Program-made: the position numbers and the translations under genes
The notes under the pieces: model-generated
The model's database searches: none
What the model was told of the DNA's origin: nothing
Seen by the model: only the letters and a program-made list of their open reading frames with translations
In this document: positions 17,607-26,299 of the stretch, in pieces
Layout of the letters: the number at the start of each line of letters is the position of its first letter
How positions within the stretch are numbered: the first letter of the stretch is position 1
Source: an uncultured Lactobacillus sp.
GTDB lineage: Bacteria > Bacillota > Bacilli > Lactobacillales > Lactobacillaceae
Direction of reading: 5' to 3'
Assembly (NCBI GenBank): GCA_946482465.1
Contig: CAMLRL010000003.1
Span: 1-64,000, forward strand
DNA: 64,000 bases

Positions 17607-18836
17607 TCAATATTTAATTTTAGCTTTTAAGTTACTATGATCAGTGGTATCAAATAATGTCTTCATATACTTAGTAAATCTTGGTCTTTGACTGACTAAA
17701 ATTTTAAACTCAGGAGAATTGTAAAGCTTTTTAAGCTGCTTTTTTTCAATATGATTATGTCCAGTAAAGTACTGGTAGTTCATTTCAATAAAAAGATGGT
17801 TAACTTTTTGCAATAGCTGAGATTCTTCAGTCTTTAAATGATCTTTTTTATTCGTGTTACCAGCTAAATTCCTAATCTGAATTTCTTTTAAATACGAATG
17901 AAAATGGGTTAACTCTTTATTTTGCCTCTCCTCTGCGGTCAAATAAGGACTCATATCAAAAGTTTTGCGTTCATAGCTAACACAATCGGGACTGACTTTT
18001 ACATTGCCATAAGCCTGATCATAAGAACAGAAGCTTGAAGTTACTATTTCAGTTGCCGGAACTTTTTCCTTAGGACCAACAATGTTTTGCGCGTGAATAT
18101 GCCCGGAAAAGACAATCTTAACATCATAGTCTCGACACAAACGACCTAATAATTGGGCATTGTTTAAAACAAATCCGCGATTAACCGCTGGATTATGAAC
18201 GTAAAGATTATGATGCAAAAATAGCAGTGGCCGCAAGCCCTCTTTTTTTGCCTGTTCCAATTGTCTTTGTAACCATAAAATCTGTTCTTCCCCTAATTGT
18301 CCTTCTGTAGTTGGGGCACCACTTGCTTCGTGGGTACCATAAATATTGGAATCGAGAAAAAGCAAAAGATATTGGCTATTTAACTTAACGCTGTAGGCTA
18401 ATGAATTGGGGTCTTTACTAAGTGCACAATCATAAGATTTTTTGAAAATATTTCGCCAATCTTCCGGGCTTATTTGATGGGCATATAATTGATTAGTCCC
18501 ACGAAAAGATCTGGCCCAACCATCATAAATATCATGGTTACCAGGTAGCACCAGTAATTTTGTCTCTTTTAGCCTGTCAAATATTTCGGCAAACTTTTGC
18601 GCAGAAATAAGTTCACCATTGAATGTGACATCACCTGTGACTATGATAGCAGCTGGCTTTTTTTCGTTGGCAAAATCAGAAAAAGCCCGCAAGGCAGTTT
18701 CCTGGTAATTTAAATCCTTACCTTGGCTGGTACCTTGGATAAGCTGAAATGCCTTACCATCATCATGTAAACTGTCAGCAATCAGATGTGTATCGGTAAT
18801 GACCCAGAATTCCGTATTTGCTTTATTTGTGATCAT
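17607..18836 (-). CDS. Calcineurin-like metallophosphoesterase
   Basis: 409 residues. The N-terminal 270 residues hold the metallophosphoesterase motifs in order: VITDTHL, VTGDVTF, LPGNHDIYD, LFLHHNLY and FSGHIHAQN, which bind two metals. The C-terminal about 130 residues are charged and helical and of unknown role. The protein appears cytosolic, with no signal peptide. ATG 18836 overlaps the end of the methyltransferase gene by 14 bases. Family members include cyclic-nucleotide and phospholipid phosphodiesterases; the substrate here cannot be inferred. Confidence 0.85.
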   Translation of the reverse strand: MITNKANTEFWVITDTHLIADSLHDDGKAFQLIQGTSQGKDLNYQETALRAFSDFANEKKPAAIIVTGDVTFNGELISAQKFAEIFDRLKETKLLVLPGNHDIYDGWARSFRGTNQLYAHQISPEDWRNIFKKSYDCALSKDPNSLAYSVKLNSQYLLLFLDSNIYGTHEASGAPTTEGQLGEEQILWLQRQLEQAKKEGLRPLLFLHHNLYVHNPAVNRGFVLNNAQLLGRLCRDYDVKIVFSGHIHAQNIVGPKEKVPATEIVTSSFCSYDQAYGNVKVSPDCVSYERKTFDMSPYLTAEERQNKELTHFHSYLKEIQIRNLAGNTNKKDHLKTEESQLLQKVNHLFIEMNYQYFTGHNHIEKKQLKKLYNSPEFKILVSQRPRFTKYMKTLFDTTDHSNLKAKIKY

Positions 18837-19956
18837 TTTTCTTAGTCCAGTATTGGTAAAAGTCAACTCTTAAATTACCGTTGAATAATTTCCGCTTTTT
18901 AGTTGCCTTTTTACCAAAAAATTCTTCAAACTTTGGATCTCCAACTAAATAATATTGACTGAAACTATCGTATTTTAAAAGCGTTTCTCCCATTTGTTGA
19001 TAAAGATCTTCTGCTGATTTGCGGTCCTTTAATCTTTTTCCATAAGGTGGGTTGGCAATTATGACGCCATTTTCCAAATCAGTAGCAAAATCTTTCACAG
19101 CAACTTGCTTAAAATAAATATCCTGTAAAACACCGGCATTATTGGCATTTAATTTTGCTATTTCTAAGATAGATTGGTCAATATCACATGCCCAAATTGG
19201 CTGCTCAAGAGGCTTGATTTGGCTTTTAGCTTCATTTACCATGTCTCGGTGCAGCGAATGATTAAACCAGTCAAAGCCATCAAATGCAAACTGACGCCAT
19301 ATTCCAGGTGCGATATTCTTGCCAATTAAAGCCGCTTCAATTGCTAAAGTCCCAGAACCTGTCATAGGATCAATCAATGGATGAGTACCGTCATAAGGGG
19401 TAAGTTTGAGTAAACCAGCTGCGAAGTTTTCTTTAAGCGGAGCGCCGCCATGTTCTATTCTATAGCCTCTTTTAAATAAACTTGAACCGGTTGTATCAAG
19501 TGAAATTCTGGCAGTATCCTTATATATATGTATATCAAGTGGATATTCATTGCCACTTTCAGGCAAAAAGCCGCGCCGATGATATTGATCAGACATTTTA
19601 TTGACAATTGCTTTTTTTACAATTGACTGTATTCCGGGCTCAGAATGCAATTTTGATCTAACGGAACGACCGCTAACTGGAAATTTAGCGTCAACTGGCA
19701 GCAATTCAGCCCAATCAATATCATAGACCTGGTTATAAAGTGTATCAAAGTCAGTGGCAGAAAATTCTTTAAGCAGAATTTTAACGCGGTCTGCTGCTCT
19801 CAACCACAAATTTGTCTTAACGATATCACTTTGATCACCATTAAAGAAAACACGACCGTTTTCAGTTCGCGTTTTATAACCCAGTGCTTGCAGTTCTTTA
19901 GCAACAACGCTCTCGAATCCAACACCCATTGTTGTATAAAGTTGATATTTTCCCAT
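18823..19956 (-). CDS. ypsC: THUMP-domain 23S rRNA N2-guanine/N6-adenine methyltransferase (RlmL/YpsC type)
   Basis: 377 residues. An N-terminal ferredoxin-like/THUMP RNA-binding region (about 1-160) is followed by a Rossmann methyltransferase. Motif I is PMTGSGTLAIEAALI, and the catalytic motif IV reads ANPPYGKR. Such enzymes methylate 23S rRNA. The gene sits just downstream of rnpB, gpsB and ypsA, the order known from Firmicutes. It shares a 14-base overlap with the metallophosphoesterase gene. Confidence 0.9.
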   Translation of the reverse strand: MGKYQLYTTMGVGFESVVAKELQALGYKTRTENGRVFFNGDQSDIVKTNLWLRAADRVKILLKEFSATDFDTLYNQVYDIDWAELLPVDAKFPVSGRSVRSKLHSEPGIQSIVKKAIVNKMSDQYHRRGFLPESGNEYPLDIHIYKDTARISLDTTGSSLFKRGYRIEHGGAPLKENFAAGLLKLTPYDGTHPLIDPMTGSGTLAIEAALIGKNIAPGIWRQFAFDGFDWFNHSLHRDMVNEAKSQIKPLEQPIWACDIDQSILEIAKLNANNAGVLQDIYFKQVAVKDFATDLENGVIIANPPYGKRLKDRKSAEDLYQQMGETLLKYDSFSQYYLVGDPKFEEFFGKKATKKRKLFNGNLRVDFYQYWTKKNDHK

Positions 19957-19974
19957 CTTCGACTCTTTCTTTTT

Positions 19975-20009
19975 AAAAAAGCGTTGAGCCCTTTGAAAAG
20001 CTCAACGCT
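19975..20009 (-). terminator. Rho-independent terminator of rnpB
   Basis: AGCGTTGAGC (19980-19989) pairs perfectly with GCTCAACGCT (20000-20009) around a 10-base loop, followed on the minus strand by six T. It separates rnpB from the methyltransferase gene. Confidence 0.9.
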
Positions 20010-20011
20010 GC

Positions 20012-20440
20012 CAATGCAAATTTCTATAAGCCACGTTCTGTTCAGGTATTTGCGGCATAAATACCTTTAGCAGCCATCTATCTTTGTTAAATAATAACAA
20101 TCCAATCTTTAGTTCAATTTCTTAGATTGAAACGCCCCCACCAAGTTTGGGTTGCACGCTCGCAGGGTTTACCTCGTTCCACCAAAAATGTTTCCATCTT
20201 TGCTTCGTCACTGTGGCACTTTTCAGAATATTCATACATATCCTTAGTAGGACTTAGCATTTTTTTCGCCGTAATCTAAATTTTTTAAGTTGTTAAATTT
20301 GTTATTTCTGCTCAAAATTGTAGATTCTTTAGCTTATTGGGCTAAATACGATCACTACAAGCATCGCAGCTTGTGCGTGCGTGGACTTTCCTCAGCTTGA
20401 TCATTTACATGTCAAACCGCGACTGCTCAAAATTTGCACC
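20012..20440 (-). ncRNA. rnpB: RNase P RNA
   Basis: On the minus strand the RNA contains the universal P4 5' element GAGGAAAGTCCAC (20381-20393) and the matching 3' element ACAGAACGTGGCTTAT (20026-20041). The ends pair as helix P1 (TGCAAATTT near the 5' end with AAATTTGCA at 20015-20023). It is the catalytic RNA that matures tRNA 5' ends. The promoter lies just upstream over the end of gpsB. The ends are estimated to within a few bases. Confidence 0.95.
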
Positions 20441-20447
20441 ATTAAAA

Positions 20448-20476
20448 ATTATAACAAAGCTTATTCTTTTTGTAAC
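20448..20476 (-). promoter_or_regulatory. rnpB promoter
   Basis: Minus strand: -35 GTTACA (20476-20471), 17-base spacer, extended -10 TGTTATAAT (TATAAT at 20453-20448). Expected start near 20440. The -35 lies within the gpsB coding end. Confidence 0.75.
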
Positions 20477-20901
20477 CCATAAACTCGTTGTTCAAGGTTA
20501 TAAACTTTGCGCTCAAGTGTAGAAATTCTCTGAATAATAGCCATGTTAGTGGAATTTTCAGCTTGAGAATTTTCTTCATTCATTGAACCGAAGTTTTGAC
20601 TTGCTCGCTGCTGACTAGGTGTATATGTACGTATATTTTCAGAAGTGGAAGAAAGACTTTCTGTTCTTGTTCTTTGATTCTGAAGGGAGTTTTCTTTATG
20701 TTGGTCTTCCATCAGTTCACCCTGAAGTTTACCAATTTGACCATAAAGATCTTCAATTATTTGTTCAAAGGTATCGTAATCAGCGATCACTTTATCTAAA
20801 AAAGCGTCTACTTCATCTGGGTCTAAACCTTTAACTTTAGTTCTAAATTGTTTTTTTAATATATCCTTCGTGGATAGTTGAATATCATTTAAATCTGCCA
20901 T
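20461..20901 (-). CDS. gpsB: Cell division regulator GpsB (DivIVA family)
   Basis: 146 residues. The conserved N-terminal DivIVA/GpsB domain (about 5-65) has STKDILKKQF, VDAFLDKVIADYD and a coiled coil. A polar, Gln/Ser/Asn-rich linker follows, then a short C-terminal helix (ISTLERKVYNLEQRVYGLQ) that forms the trimeric coil. GpsB binds the cytoplasmic tails of class A PBPs and coordinates side-wall and septal synthesis; pbp1A lies 1.4 kb away. I chose ATG 20901 because the following sequence matches GpsB N-termini; an earlier TTG is in frame. AGGAG lies 12 bases upstream. Confidence 0.92.
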   Translation of the reverse strand: MADLNDIQLSTKDILKKQFRTKVKGLDPDEVDAFLDKVIADYDTFEQIIEDLYGQIGKLQGELMEDQHKENSLQNQRTRTESLSSTSENIRTYTPSQQRASQNFGSMNEENSQAENSTNMAIIQRISTLERKVYNLEQRVYGLQKE

Positions 20902-20995
20902 GATAATATACAACTCCTTTTCCAATCCCCCTTATTCTAGCAAAAACTAATCTCGCTTAAAACTAAAATGTTAACTTTTAAACAAAGTTATTTTT

Positions 20996-21562
20996 TTATT
21001 CATCGAATTTGTCTTCTTGATTTGCTTGATATTCTTCAGCTTCATCTTGCAGATCATAAAAATCAATTAATTCGAGCGGATAATCTGTCGTTTTTTGATA
21101 ATCTCTGATTAAATTATAATCAAACTTAGGTTTACCAGGATTTTCCGTATCATATATCATTAGGGCACCGTCTGTGTGCATTAACATGAAGTTTTGATAA
21201 TTTCGCAGTTGCACTGGACTATGATACGGTTCTTTGGAAGTTGAGGCAAAGAAATCAACTTGACTTTTTAAGGCCAAAAACTTTTCTTGATTGTTCTCAT
21301 TCCATCTGCTGACAAATTCTTCATAGGGAATAATGATAGAAACACGCACAGGAAATTTATCACGTAATTCAATAGCAACTTCACTTGCCCATTGCTCAAC
21401 TCCCAAATTTGCCCCAGTAATTATCCAATCAAGCTGACCATTTTCCAGCAAGTTAATCATATGCTTTTTTAAAACTAATTTAATGATTTTAATTTTAGGA
21501 TCTTTATCACTATATGTATTTAATTCGTAATTGCGGTATCCAGTAATCCATAGTCTTTGCAT
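20996..21562 (-). CDS. ypsA: YpsA-like SLOG-domain protein (DUF1273)
   Basis: 188 residues. A single SLOG/Rossmann-like domain begins RLWITGYRNYEL, with WIITGANLGVEQWASEVA about residues 50-67, the expected nucleotide-ligand site. The C-terminal 40 residues are acidic. In Bacillus, YpsA affects division and sits beside gpsB, as here. Biochemical function unknown. It is divergent from recU with promoters back to back. Confidence 0.88.
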   Translation of the reverse strand: MQRLWITGYRNYELNTYSDKDPKIKIIKLVLKKHMINLLENGQLDWIITGANLGVEQWASEVAIELRDKFPVRVSIIIPYEEFVSRWNENNQEKFLALKSQVDFFASTSKEPYHSPVQLRNYQNFMLMHTDGALMIYDTENPGKPKFDYNLIRDYQKTTDYPLELIDFYDLQDEAEEYQANQEDKFDE

Positions 21563-21583
21563 AATAAAACAAATGGCTCCTTG

Positions 21584-21612
21584 TTCAAAAACTTTTTCTT
21601 TATTGCTATAAT
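21584..21612 (+). promoter_or_regulatory. recU-pbp1A promoter
   Basis: -35 TTCAAA (21584-21589), 17-base spacer, extended -10 TGCTATAAT (TATAAT at 21607-21612), 20 bases before the recU start codon. Confidence 0.6.
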
Positions 21613-21631
21613 GCTAGCAGGAGTGAGATTG

Positions 21632-22264
21632 ATGGTCAAATATCCAACCGGCAGCTCAGCTGCTTTTCGCAAAACAGATTATAAGTCTCAAAGTAAACGT
21701 CAAAAAAGAAAACATAAGAATATTAATTTTTCTGATCGAGGAATGAACCTTGAGCAAATGATTAATGAATCTAATAAGTATTACCGTGTTAAAGAAATAG
21801 CTGTAGTACACAAAAAGCCGACACCAGTTCAAATTGTGAAAGTTGATTATCCTAAAAGGTCACGGGCAGTGATCAAAGAAGCTTACTTTCGTCAAGAATC
21901 AACGACTGATTATAATGGCGTTTATAACGGCTACTATCTAGATTTTGAGGCTAAGGAAACTAAGAATAAGACCAACTTTCCTTTAAAAAACTTTCATGAA
22001 CATCAAATAGTCCATTTAGCAGAATGCTTGAAGCAAAAAGGAATTTGCTTTACAATAATTGGATTTACGAGCTTAAATCGCTATTTTGTTACTCCGGCAA
22101 GTGCAATTATCAAAGCCTGGTGGACAAAAGATAAGAGCTCATTAACTTTAAAAGAAGTTGAGGAATGGTCAGTAGAGATTAAGAGCGGCTTTCAACCAAC
22201 CCTTCCCTATTTGCAAGCTGTAGATCACTTTATCTCGGATAGGAAAATGAAAGATGACGAATAA
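21632..22264 (+). CDS. recU: Holliday junction resolvase RecU
   Basis: 210 residues. RecU cuts Holliday junctions in recombinational repair and chromosome segregation. Family landmarks: NRGMNLE-like segment here DRGMNLEQMINESN, and the metal-binding nuclease core DYNGVYNGYYLDFEAKET containing Asp and Glu-x-Lys. ATG 21632 lies 8 bases after AGGAG; an in-frame upstream extension overlaps the promoter. Its stop lies inside the pbp1A gene (11-base overlap), the classic recU-pbp1 pairing. Confidence 0.94.
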   Translation: MVKYPTGSSAAFRKTDYKSQSKRQKRKHKNINFSDRGMNLEQMINESNKYYRVKEIAVVHKKPTPVQIVKVDYPKRSRAVIKEAYFRQESTTDYNGVYNGYYLDFEAKETKNKTNFPLKNFHEHQIVHLAECLKQKGICFTIIGFTSLNRYFVTPASAIIKAWWTKDKSSLTLKEVEEWSVEIKSGFQPTLPYLQAVDHFISDRKMKDDE

Positions 22265-24629
22265 AAACTTTAACTCAAATAATGGTCGTGAATCACGGAA
22301 GAATTATCGCCAGAATTTACCTAAACCATTATGGCGCAGAATACTCAAATGGGCTTTTTTAGGAATTTTTCTTCTATTAATTGCTGGTGTCGGGCTTTTT
22401 GCTTTCTATGCAAAAGATGCTCCTAATATCAGTAGAGCTGATTTAGAAAGTGGTGGTTCATCGGGTATTTATAATACTAATGGCAAATTCATCATGTCGC
22501 TTGGGACTGAAAAAAGGCTTTATGTTAAAGACAGCAAAGACTTACAGTTGTTAAAAGATGCTATTGTTTCAGTTGAAGACAAGCGCTTTTATAGAGATAA
22601 CTTGGGTATCGATCCTATCCGTATAGTCGGATCGATGCTTACTAATGCTAAAAGTAAAAGTATTTCGGCTGGTGGTTCGACTATTACGCAGCAACTCGTT
22701 AAGCTGACCAAATTTTCAACTTCTGCATCACAGCGTACCCTGCGGCGCAAGGCACAGGAAGCTTGGCTGGCTATGAGGGTCCAACGTGAATACAGCCATG
22801 ATGAAATCTTAGAGTTTTATATTAACAAGGTTTATATGAATTACGGCAATACCGGTATTGGTACAGCTGCTAATTTTTATTATGGTAAAAAAATTGGCGA
22901 TTTAGACTTAGCGCAAACAGCAATGTTAGCGGGAATGCCTAATAGACCAACCGTTTATAATCCTTATACTTATCCGCAATATGCCAAGTATCGTCGGGAC
23001 ATAGTCTTAAAGGCAATGTTAAACAACAAAAAGATTACTCAGGAGCAATACGATCAGGCAGTTAAAGAAAGCGTAAAAAAGGGGTTAAAACCTCATAACA
23101 AACGTAAACAATCGAATTTACGTAAAATCAATGATCCTTATGTCAAGGAAGCAATTGCTGAAGTCAGGGCCAAAGGTTTTGATCCGTTTCGTGATAATTT
23201 AAAAATTACTATTAATATGGATCAAAAAGCGCAGAAAAAACTTTACGAATTGGCTAACAATGGTACTATTCCATTTACTAATGATAAAATGCAAATTGGT
23301 GCGTCTGTAGTTGACCCAAGCAATGGTCACGTAATTGCGATCTTAGGTGGTAGACACTTACCTTCTTCAGTTCAGTTAGGTTTGGATCGTGCCGTACAAA
23401 CTTCGCGCTCAACGGGATCATCAATTAAGCCTGTGCTAGATTATGGCCCGGCAATTGAATATCTTAATTGGTCGACTGCTAAAATGCTGGACGACAGCAA
23501 ATATGTCTATCCGGGCACTAATATTCAGTTATATGACTGGGACAATAAATATGATGGCGTCATGACTATGAGACACGCCTTGGAACAATCACGTAATGTT
23601 CCGGCAGTTAAAACTTTGAGGGATGTCGGCATTAAGCGCGCGGCTAAATTTGCCGGTAAAATGGATATTAATATTCCTAAAGACTCTGGTCTTTCTGTTG
23701 CTATCGGTGCTAATGCTTCTAGTCTACAAATGGCTGGTGCATTCAGTGCTTTCTCTACAATGGGCGTCTACCATAAGCCGCAATTTGTTTCGAAAATTGA
23801 AACGCCAGATGGTTTAACAAGAAATTACGATTCCGAAGGAATTCGAGTAATGAGTAAAGCCACAGCCTATATGATTACAGATATGCTTAAAGGAGTCATA
23901 AAGAACGGTTCTGGAAAGAATGCGCAAATTAAAGGATTGCACCAAGCTGGTAAAACCGGTTCTGTTAAATATTCTGAAGAAGAATTAGCCCGTTACCCTA
24001 ATTACAGGTCAACTCCGAAAGATTCATGGTTTGTTGGTTACACTCAAAGCTATTCAATAGGCGTTTGGACTGGTTATGATAACTTAAAGGACGGTACAAT
24101 TTCTGGTATCGGTCAACAATCTGCTCAATTGTTTTATAAGAATATGATGTCTTATTTAATGAGAAATAAAGAAAATGTTGACTGGCAAAAACCTGATTCT
24201 GTCATCAGAGCTAGAATTGCTCGCAATTCCAATCCGCCTGAAGTATCATCAACTGGCGACTGGCAATTGTTCGTGCGGGGGCACTCTCCTATTGGTATTG
24301 TTGATGACAGTAGTGATTATGATGAAGATGATGAAAAAGCCGATAATAATAATTCTTCATCGACTACAAATACCCAAGAAAATAATTCAACTCGAAATGA
24401 GCAAAATGGTACCGCTAGACAATCAAATAAAAACCAAAGAAAGTCTAAAAGTAAGAAGGAAAATCAACAGTCTACTAACGGAAATGAAAATAACTCCGAG
24501 GACTCTGGTCAGAATAATAATCAAAATGATTCTAATTCTGGCAATTCCACCGAAAATGAGCAAAAGCCTAATAAACCAGGTGGTGACAATTCAAATTCAT
24601 CTAATGGCGAAGGTAGCCATCATCACTGA
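22254..24629 (+). CDS. pbp1A: Class A penicillin-binding protein PBP1A
   Basis: 791 residues, bifunctional peptidoglycan synthase. A cytoplasmic basic N-terminus precedes one membrane helix (about 33-53). The GT51 glycosyltransferase (about 75-250) has catalytic Glu in VEDKRFYRD and GGSTITQQLVK. The transpeptidase domain (about 330-640) has the active Ser in STGSSIKP, the SRN triad in QSRNVPAVK and KTG in AGKTGSVK. The last about 120 residues are a low-complexity Asn/Ser/Gln/Glu tail ending in His residues, presumably extracellular and disordered. It overlaps recU by 11 bases and ends at a strong terminator. GpsB, encoded nearby, is a likely partner. Confidence 0.95.
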   Translation: MTNKNFNSNNGRESRKNYRQNLPKPLWRRILKWAFLGIFLLLIAGVGLFAFYAKDAPNISRADLESGGSSGIYNTNGKFIMSLGTEKRLYVKDSKDLQLLKDAIVSVEDKRFYRDNLGIDPIRIVGSMLTNAKSKSISAGGSTITQQLVKLTKFSTSASQRTLRRKAQEAWLAMRVQREYSHDEILEFYINKVYMNYGNTGIGTAANFYYGKKIGDLDLAQTAMLAGMPNRPTVYNPYTYPQYAKYRRDIVLKAMLNNKKITQEQYDQAVKESVKKGLKPHNKRKQSNLRKINDPYVKEAIAEVRAKGFDPFRDNLKITINMDQKAQKKLYELANNGTIPFTNDKMQIGASVVDPSNGHVIAILGGRHLPSSVQLGLDRAVQTSRSTGSSIKPVLDYGPAIEYLNWSTAKMLDDSKYVYPGTNIQLYDWDNKYDGVMTMRHALEQSRNVPAVKTLRDVGIKRAAKFAGKMDINIPKDSGLSVAIGANASSLQMAGAFSAFSTMGVYHKPQFVSKIETPDGLTRNYDSEGIRVMSKATAYMITDMLKGVIKNGSGKNAQIKGLHQAGKTGSVKYSEEELARYPNYRSTPKDSWFVGYTQSYSIGVWTGYDNLKDGTISGIGQQSAQLFYKNMMSYLMRNKENVDWQKPDSVIRARIARNSNPPEVSSTGDWQLFVRGHSPIGIVDDSSDYDEDDEKADNNNSSSTTNTQENNSTRNEQNGTARQSNKNQRKSKSKKENQQSTNGNENNSEDSGQNNNQNDSNSGNSTENEQKPNKPGGDNSNSSNGEGSHHH

Positions 24630-24631
24630 GT

Positions 24632-24669
24632 AAAAAAGAAACGTCGAAAAATTCCGACGTTTCTTTTTT
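24632..24669. terminator. Bidirectional rho-independent terminator
   Basis: An A-rich arm ending GAAACGTCG (to 24646) pairs with CGACGTTTC (from 24655) and is followed by a T-run. The reverse strand also has a T-run, so it serves pbp1A and the converging small membrane gene. Confidence 0.85.
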
Positions 24670-24868
24670 ATTTTCTTACTATCAAATAAACTAATAGTTC
24701 TACTAAAAGAATAAATATAAAGAAGACAATTAAAACAGCTAAGGAAACTAATTTAACATTCATGGTATTAACAGCGCCAGTTCCGTCATAAGGACGTAGC
24801 CAGAGAAATATTGCTGTGATTATGAAAAGGATTGTTAGAACTACGTTAGTTATGTGCCACTTATTCAT
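24668..24868 (-). CDS. Small two-helix membrane protein, DUF3923-like
   Basis: 66 residues with two hydrophobic helices separated by a short loop containing LRPYDGTGAVNT. This layout and loop resemble DUF3923 proteins as I remember them. Function unknown. ATG 24868 follows GAGAGG by about 9 bases. It stands alone, convergent with pbp1A. Confidence 0.65.
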   Translation of the reverse strand: MNKWHITNVVLTILFIITAIFLWLRPYDGTGAVNTMNVKLVSLAVLIVFFIFILLVELLVYLIVRK

Positions 24869-24955
24869 CAAGTTTACCTCTCAAGCAAATTATATTTGCT
24901 TAAAATAATATTATATTTTTCATAAAATTATACCATTATTTTCTAACAATTAATA

Positions 24956-25585
24956 TTATTTACACTTTAAATATGAATAAGGATCATTTTTATCGCGGGC
25001 TGTCATAGAATAACGTCCAAATAAAATCATCGCATGATGAGTATGAATCCATTCATCGCGAGGAAGAATTTCCTCCAGTCTTTTTTCAACCTGCACCGGC
25101 TTAGCATTCTGCGGTACAATATGAAAACGTTTGGAAATACGAGACACATGAGTATCAACTGCAATAGCTGGAATGCCAAAGCCTTCAGCTAAAACAACGT
25201 TAGCCGTTTTCTCTCCTACTCCTGGCAAAGAAATTAATTCATCTTTATCTTGAGGGATTTGGCTATGGTATTTTGTTACTAAGATTTCGGCAGTAGCTTT
25301 TAAATGCTTTGCTTTCGAATGGTACAACCCGATCTGTGAAATATGCTTCTCAATTGCACCAATAGTCGCTTGAGCTAAATCTTTAGGTTCAGGGTAGTCT
25401 GCCATAAATTTGGGCATGACTTTATTAACCATTTTATCAGTAGTTTGCGCGCTCATTAACACGGCACACAGCAAATGAAAATTATTATCCCAAACTAATT
25501 CACCCTTGGCATCCGGATACATGTGGTTAATACATTCCAAAACTTTTCGTGCTTCTTTTGTAGTTAAAATTTTTTCTTGCGTCAT
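24956..25585 (-). CDS. nth: Endonuclease III (DNA glycosylase/AP lyase) without Fe-S cluster motif
   Basis: 209 residues. Nth removes oxidised pyrimidines and nicks abasic sites. The helix-hairpin-helix LPGVGEKTANVVLAEG holds the catalytic Lys (about residue 123), and the catalytic Asp is in AVDTHVSR (about 141). Family members usually end with four Cys (Cx6Cx2Cx5C) binding a 4Fe-4S cluster; here the region after FGRY reads SMTARDKNDPYSYLKCK and the protein stops, so the cluster cannot form. The frame overlaps dnaD by one base. The missing cysteines look like a family variant, not truncation, because the ending is clean. Confidence 0.92.
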   Translation of the reverse strand: MTQEKILTTKEARKVLECINHMYPDAKGELVWDNNFHLLCAVLMSAQTTDKMVNKVMPKFMADYPEPKDLAQATIGAIEKHISQIGLYHSKAKHLKATAEILVTKYHSQIPQDKDELISLPGVGEKTANVVLAEGFGIPAIAVDTHVSRISKRFHIVPQNAKPVQVEKRLEEILPRDEWIHTHHAMILFGRYSMTARDKNDPYSYLKCK

Positions 25586-26226
25586 TAGTGATTCCTTCTT
25601 AAAAATTTTTGTACTTCACTACTTGTTTTTAAATTATGTCTTTGCCAATTAAGCAAAACACGATCAACGTATTTTAAGCTATATGCTTGAGCTAGAACTG
25701 CTTCTCTCAAAGCCATTTTGATAAGTACCGGATCATAATGATCAACGTTTAGCCAAGATGCAATTTCTTCACGTTCAATTGGACTTAAATAACGTCCAAA
25801 TTCAATTTCAAATTGACGCACTAATTGTGTTAGTGGACTATTATCAATGCTGGAAGTAGAGCTATTATTGCCGGTTTTTTTATTACCTGATTTAATTTTA
25901 TCTTCCAGCAATAAGTCTAACTGGTTATACAATTGGTCTAAATTATACTTATTGCCAATCTTGCCACTTTTGTCGGAAATTTGATCAATACTAAGAAAAT
26001 TCTGTTCAATTAGCTTCTGAACTAGAGCCGTAATTTCGGAAACTGATAAATTAGTATTTGCCGCCAGTTGCTCATCAGTTGGGAAAAAGTTCCCCTTTTG
26101 AGCAAACATTTCCAGCTGAATAATGACAATCATCTCAGCATCATCAATTTTAAGTTGCGGATAATATGCAAGCAGACCATTTGAAAAAGTAGTTGTACCT
26201 AAAGCGCGGTAATCATTGTACTGCAT
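25585..26226 (-). CDS. dnaD: DnaD-type primosome protein
   Basis: 213 residues. An N-terminal winged helix (about 1-100) is followed by a Ser/Asn-rich linker and the DnaD C-terminal DNA-binding domain (about 130-205, with FGRYLSPIEREEIASWL and VDRVLLNW). DnaD helps load the replicative helicase at oriC and at restart sites. It lies between asnS and nth, as in Bacillus, but a hairpin terminator separates it from asnS. AAGGAG precedes the ATG. Confidence 0.92.
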   Translation of the reverse strand: MQYNDYRALGTTTFSNGLLAYYPQLKIDDAEMIVIIQLEMFAQKGNFFPTDEQLAANTNLSVSEITALVQKLIEQNFLSIDQISDKSGKIGNKYNLDQLYNQLDLLLEDKIKSGNKKTGNNSSTSSIDNSPLTQLVRQFEIEFGRYLSPIEREEIASWLNVDHYDPVLIKMALREAVLAQAYSLKYVDRVLLNWQRHNLKTSSEVQKFLRRNH

Positions 26227-26241
26227 GATAAATTCTCCTTT

Positions 26242-26278
26242 AAAAAAGTTGAACTAAATTAACTTTAGTTCAACTTTT
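26242..26278 (-). terminator. Terminator or attenuator between asnS and dnaD
   Basis: AAAAGTTGAACTA (26244-26256) pairs perfectly with TAGTTCAACTTTT (26266-26278) around a 9-base loop, with a T-run on the minus strand. It ends 15 bases before the dnaD start and overlaps its leader, so it may partly end asnS transcripts and lower dnaD-nth expression. Confidence 0.8.
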
Positions 26279-26299
26279 AACTGTTTTATTAACTTTGAA

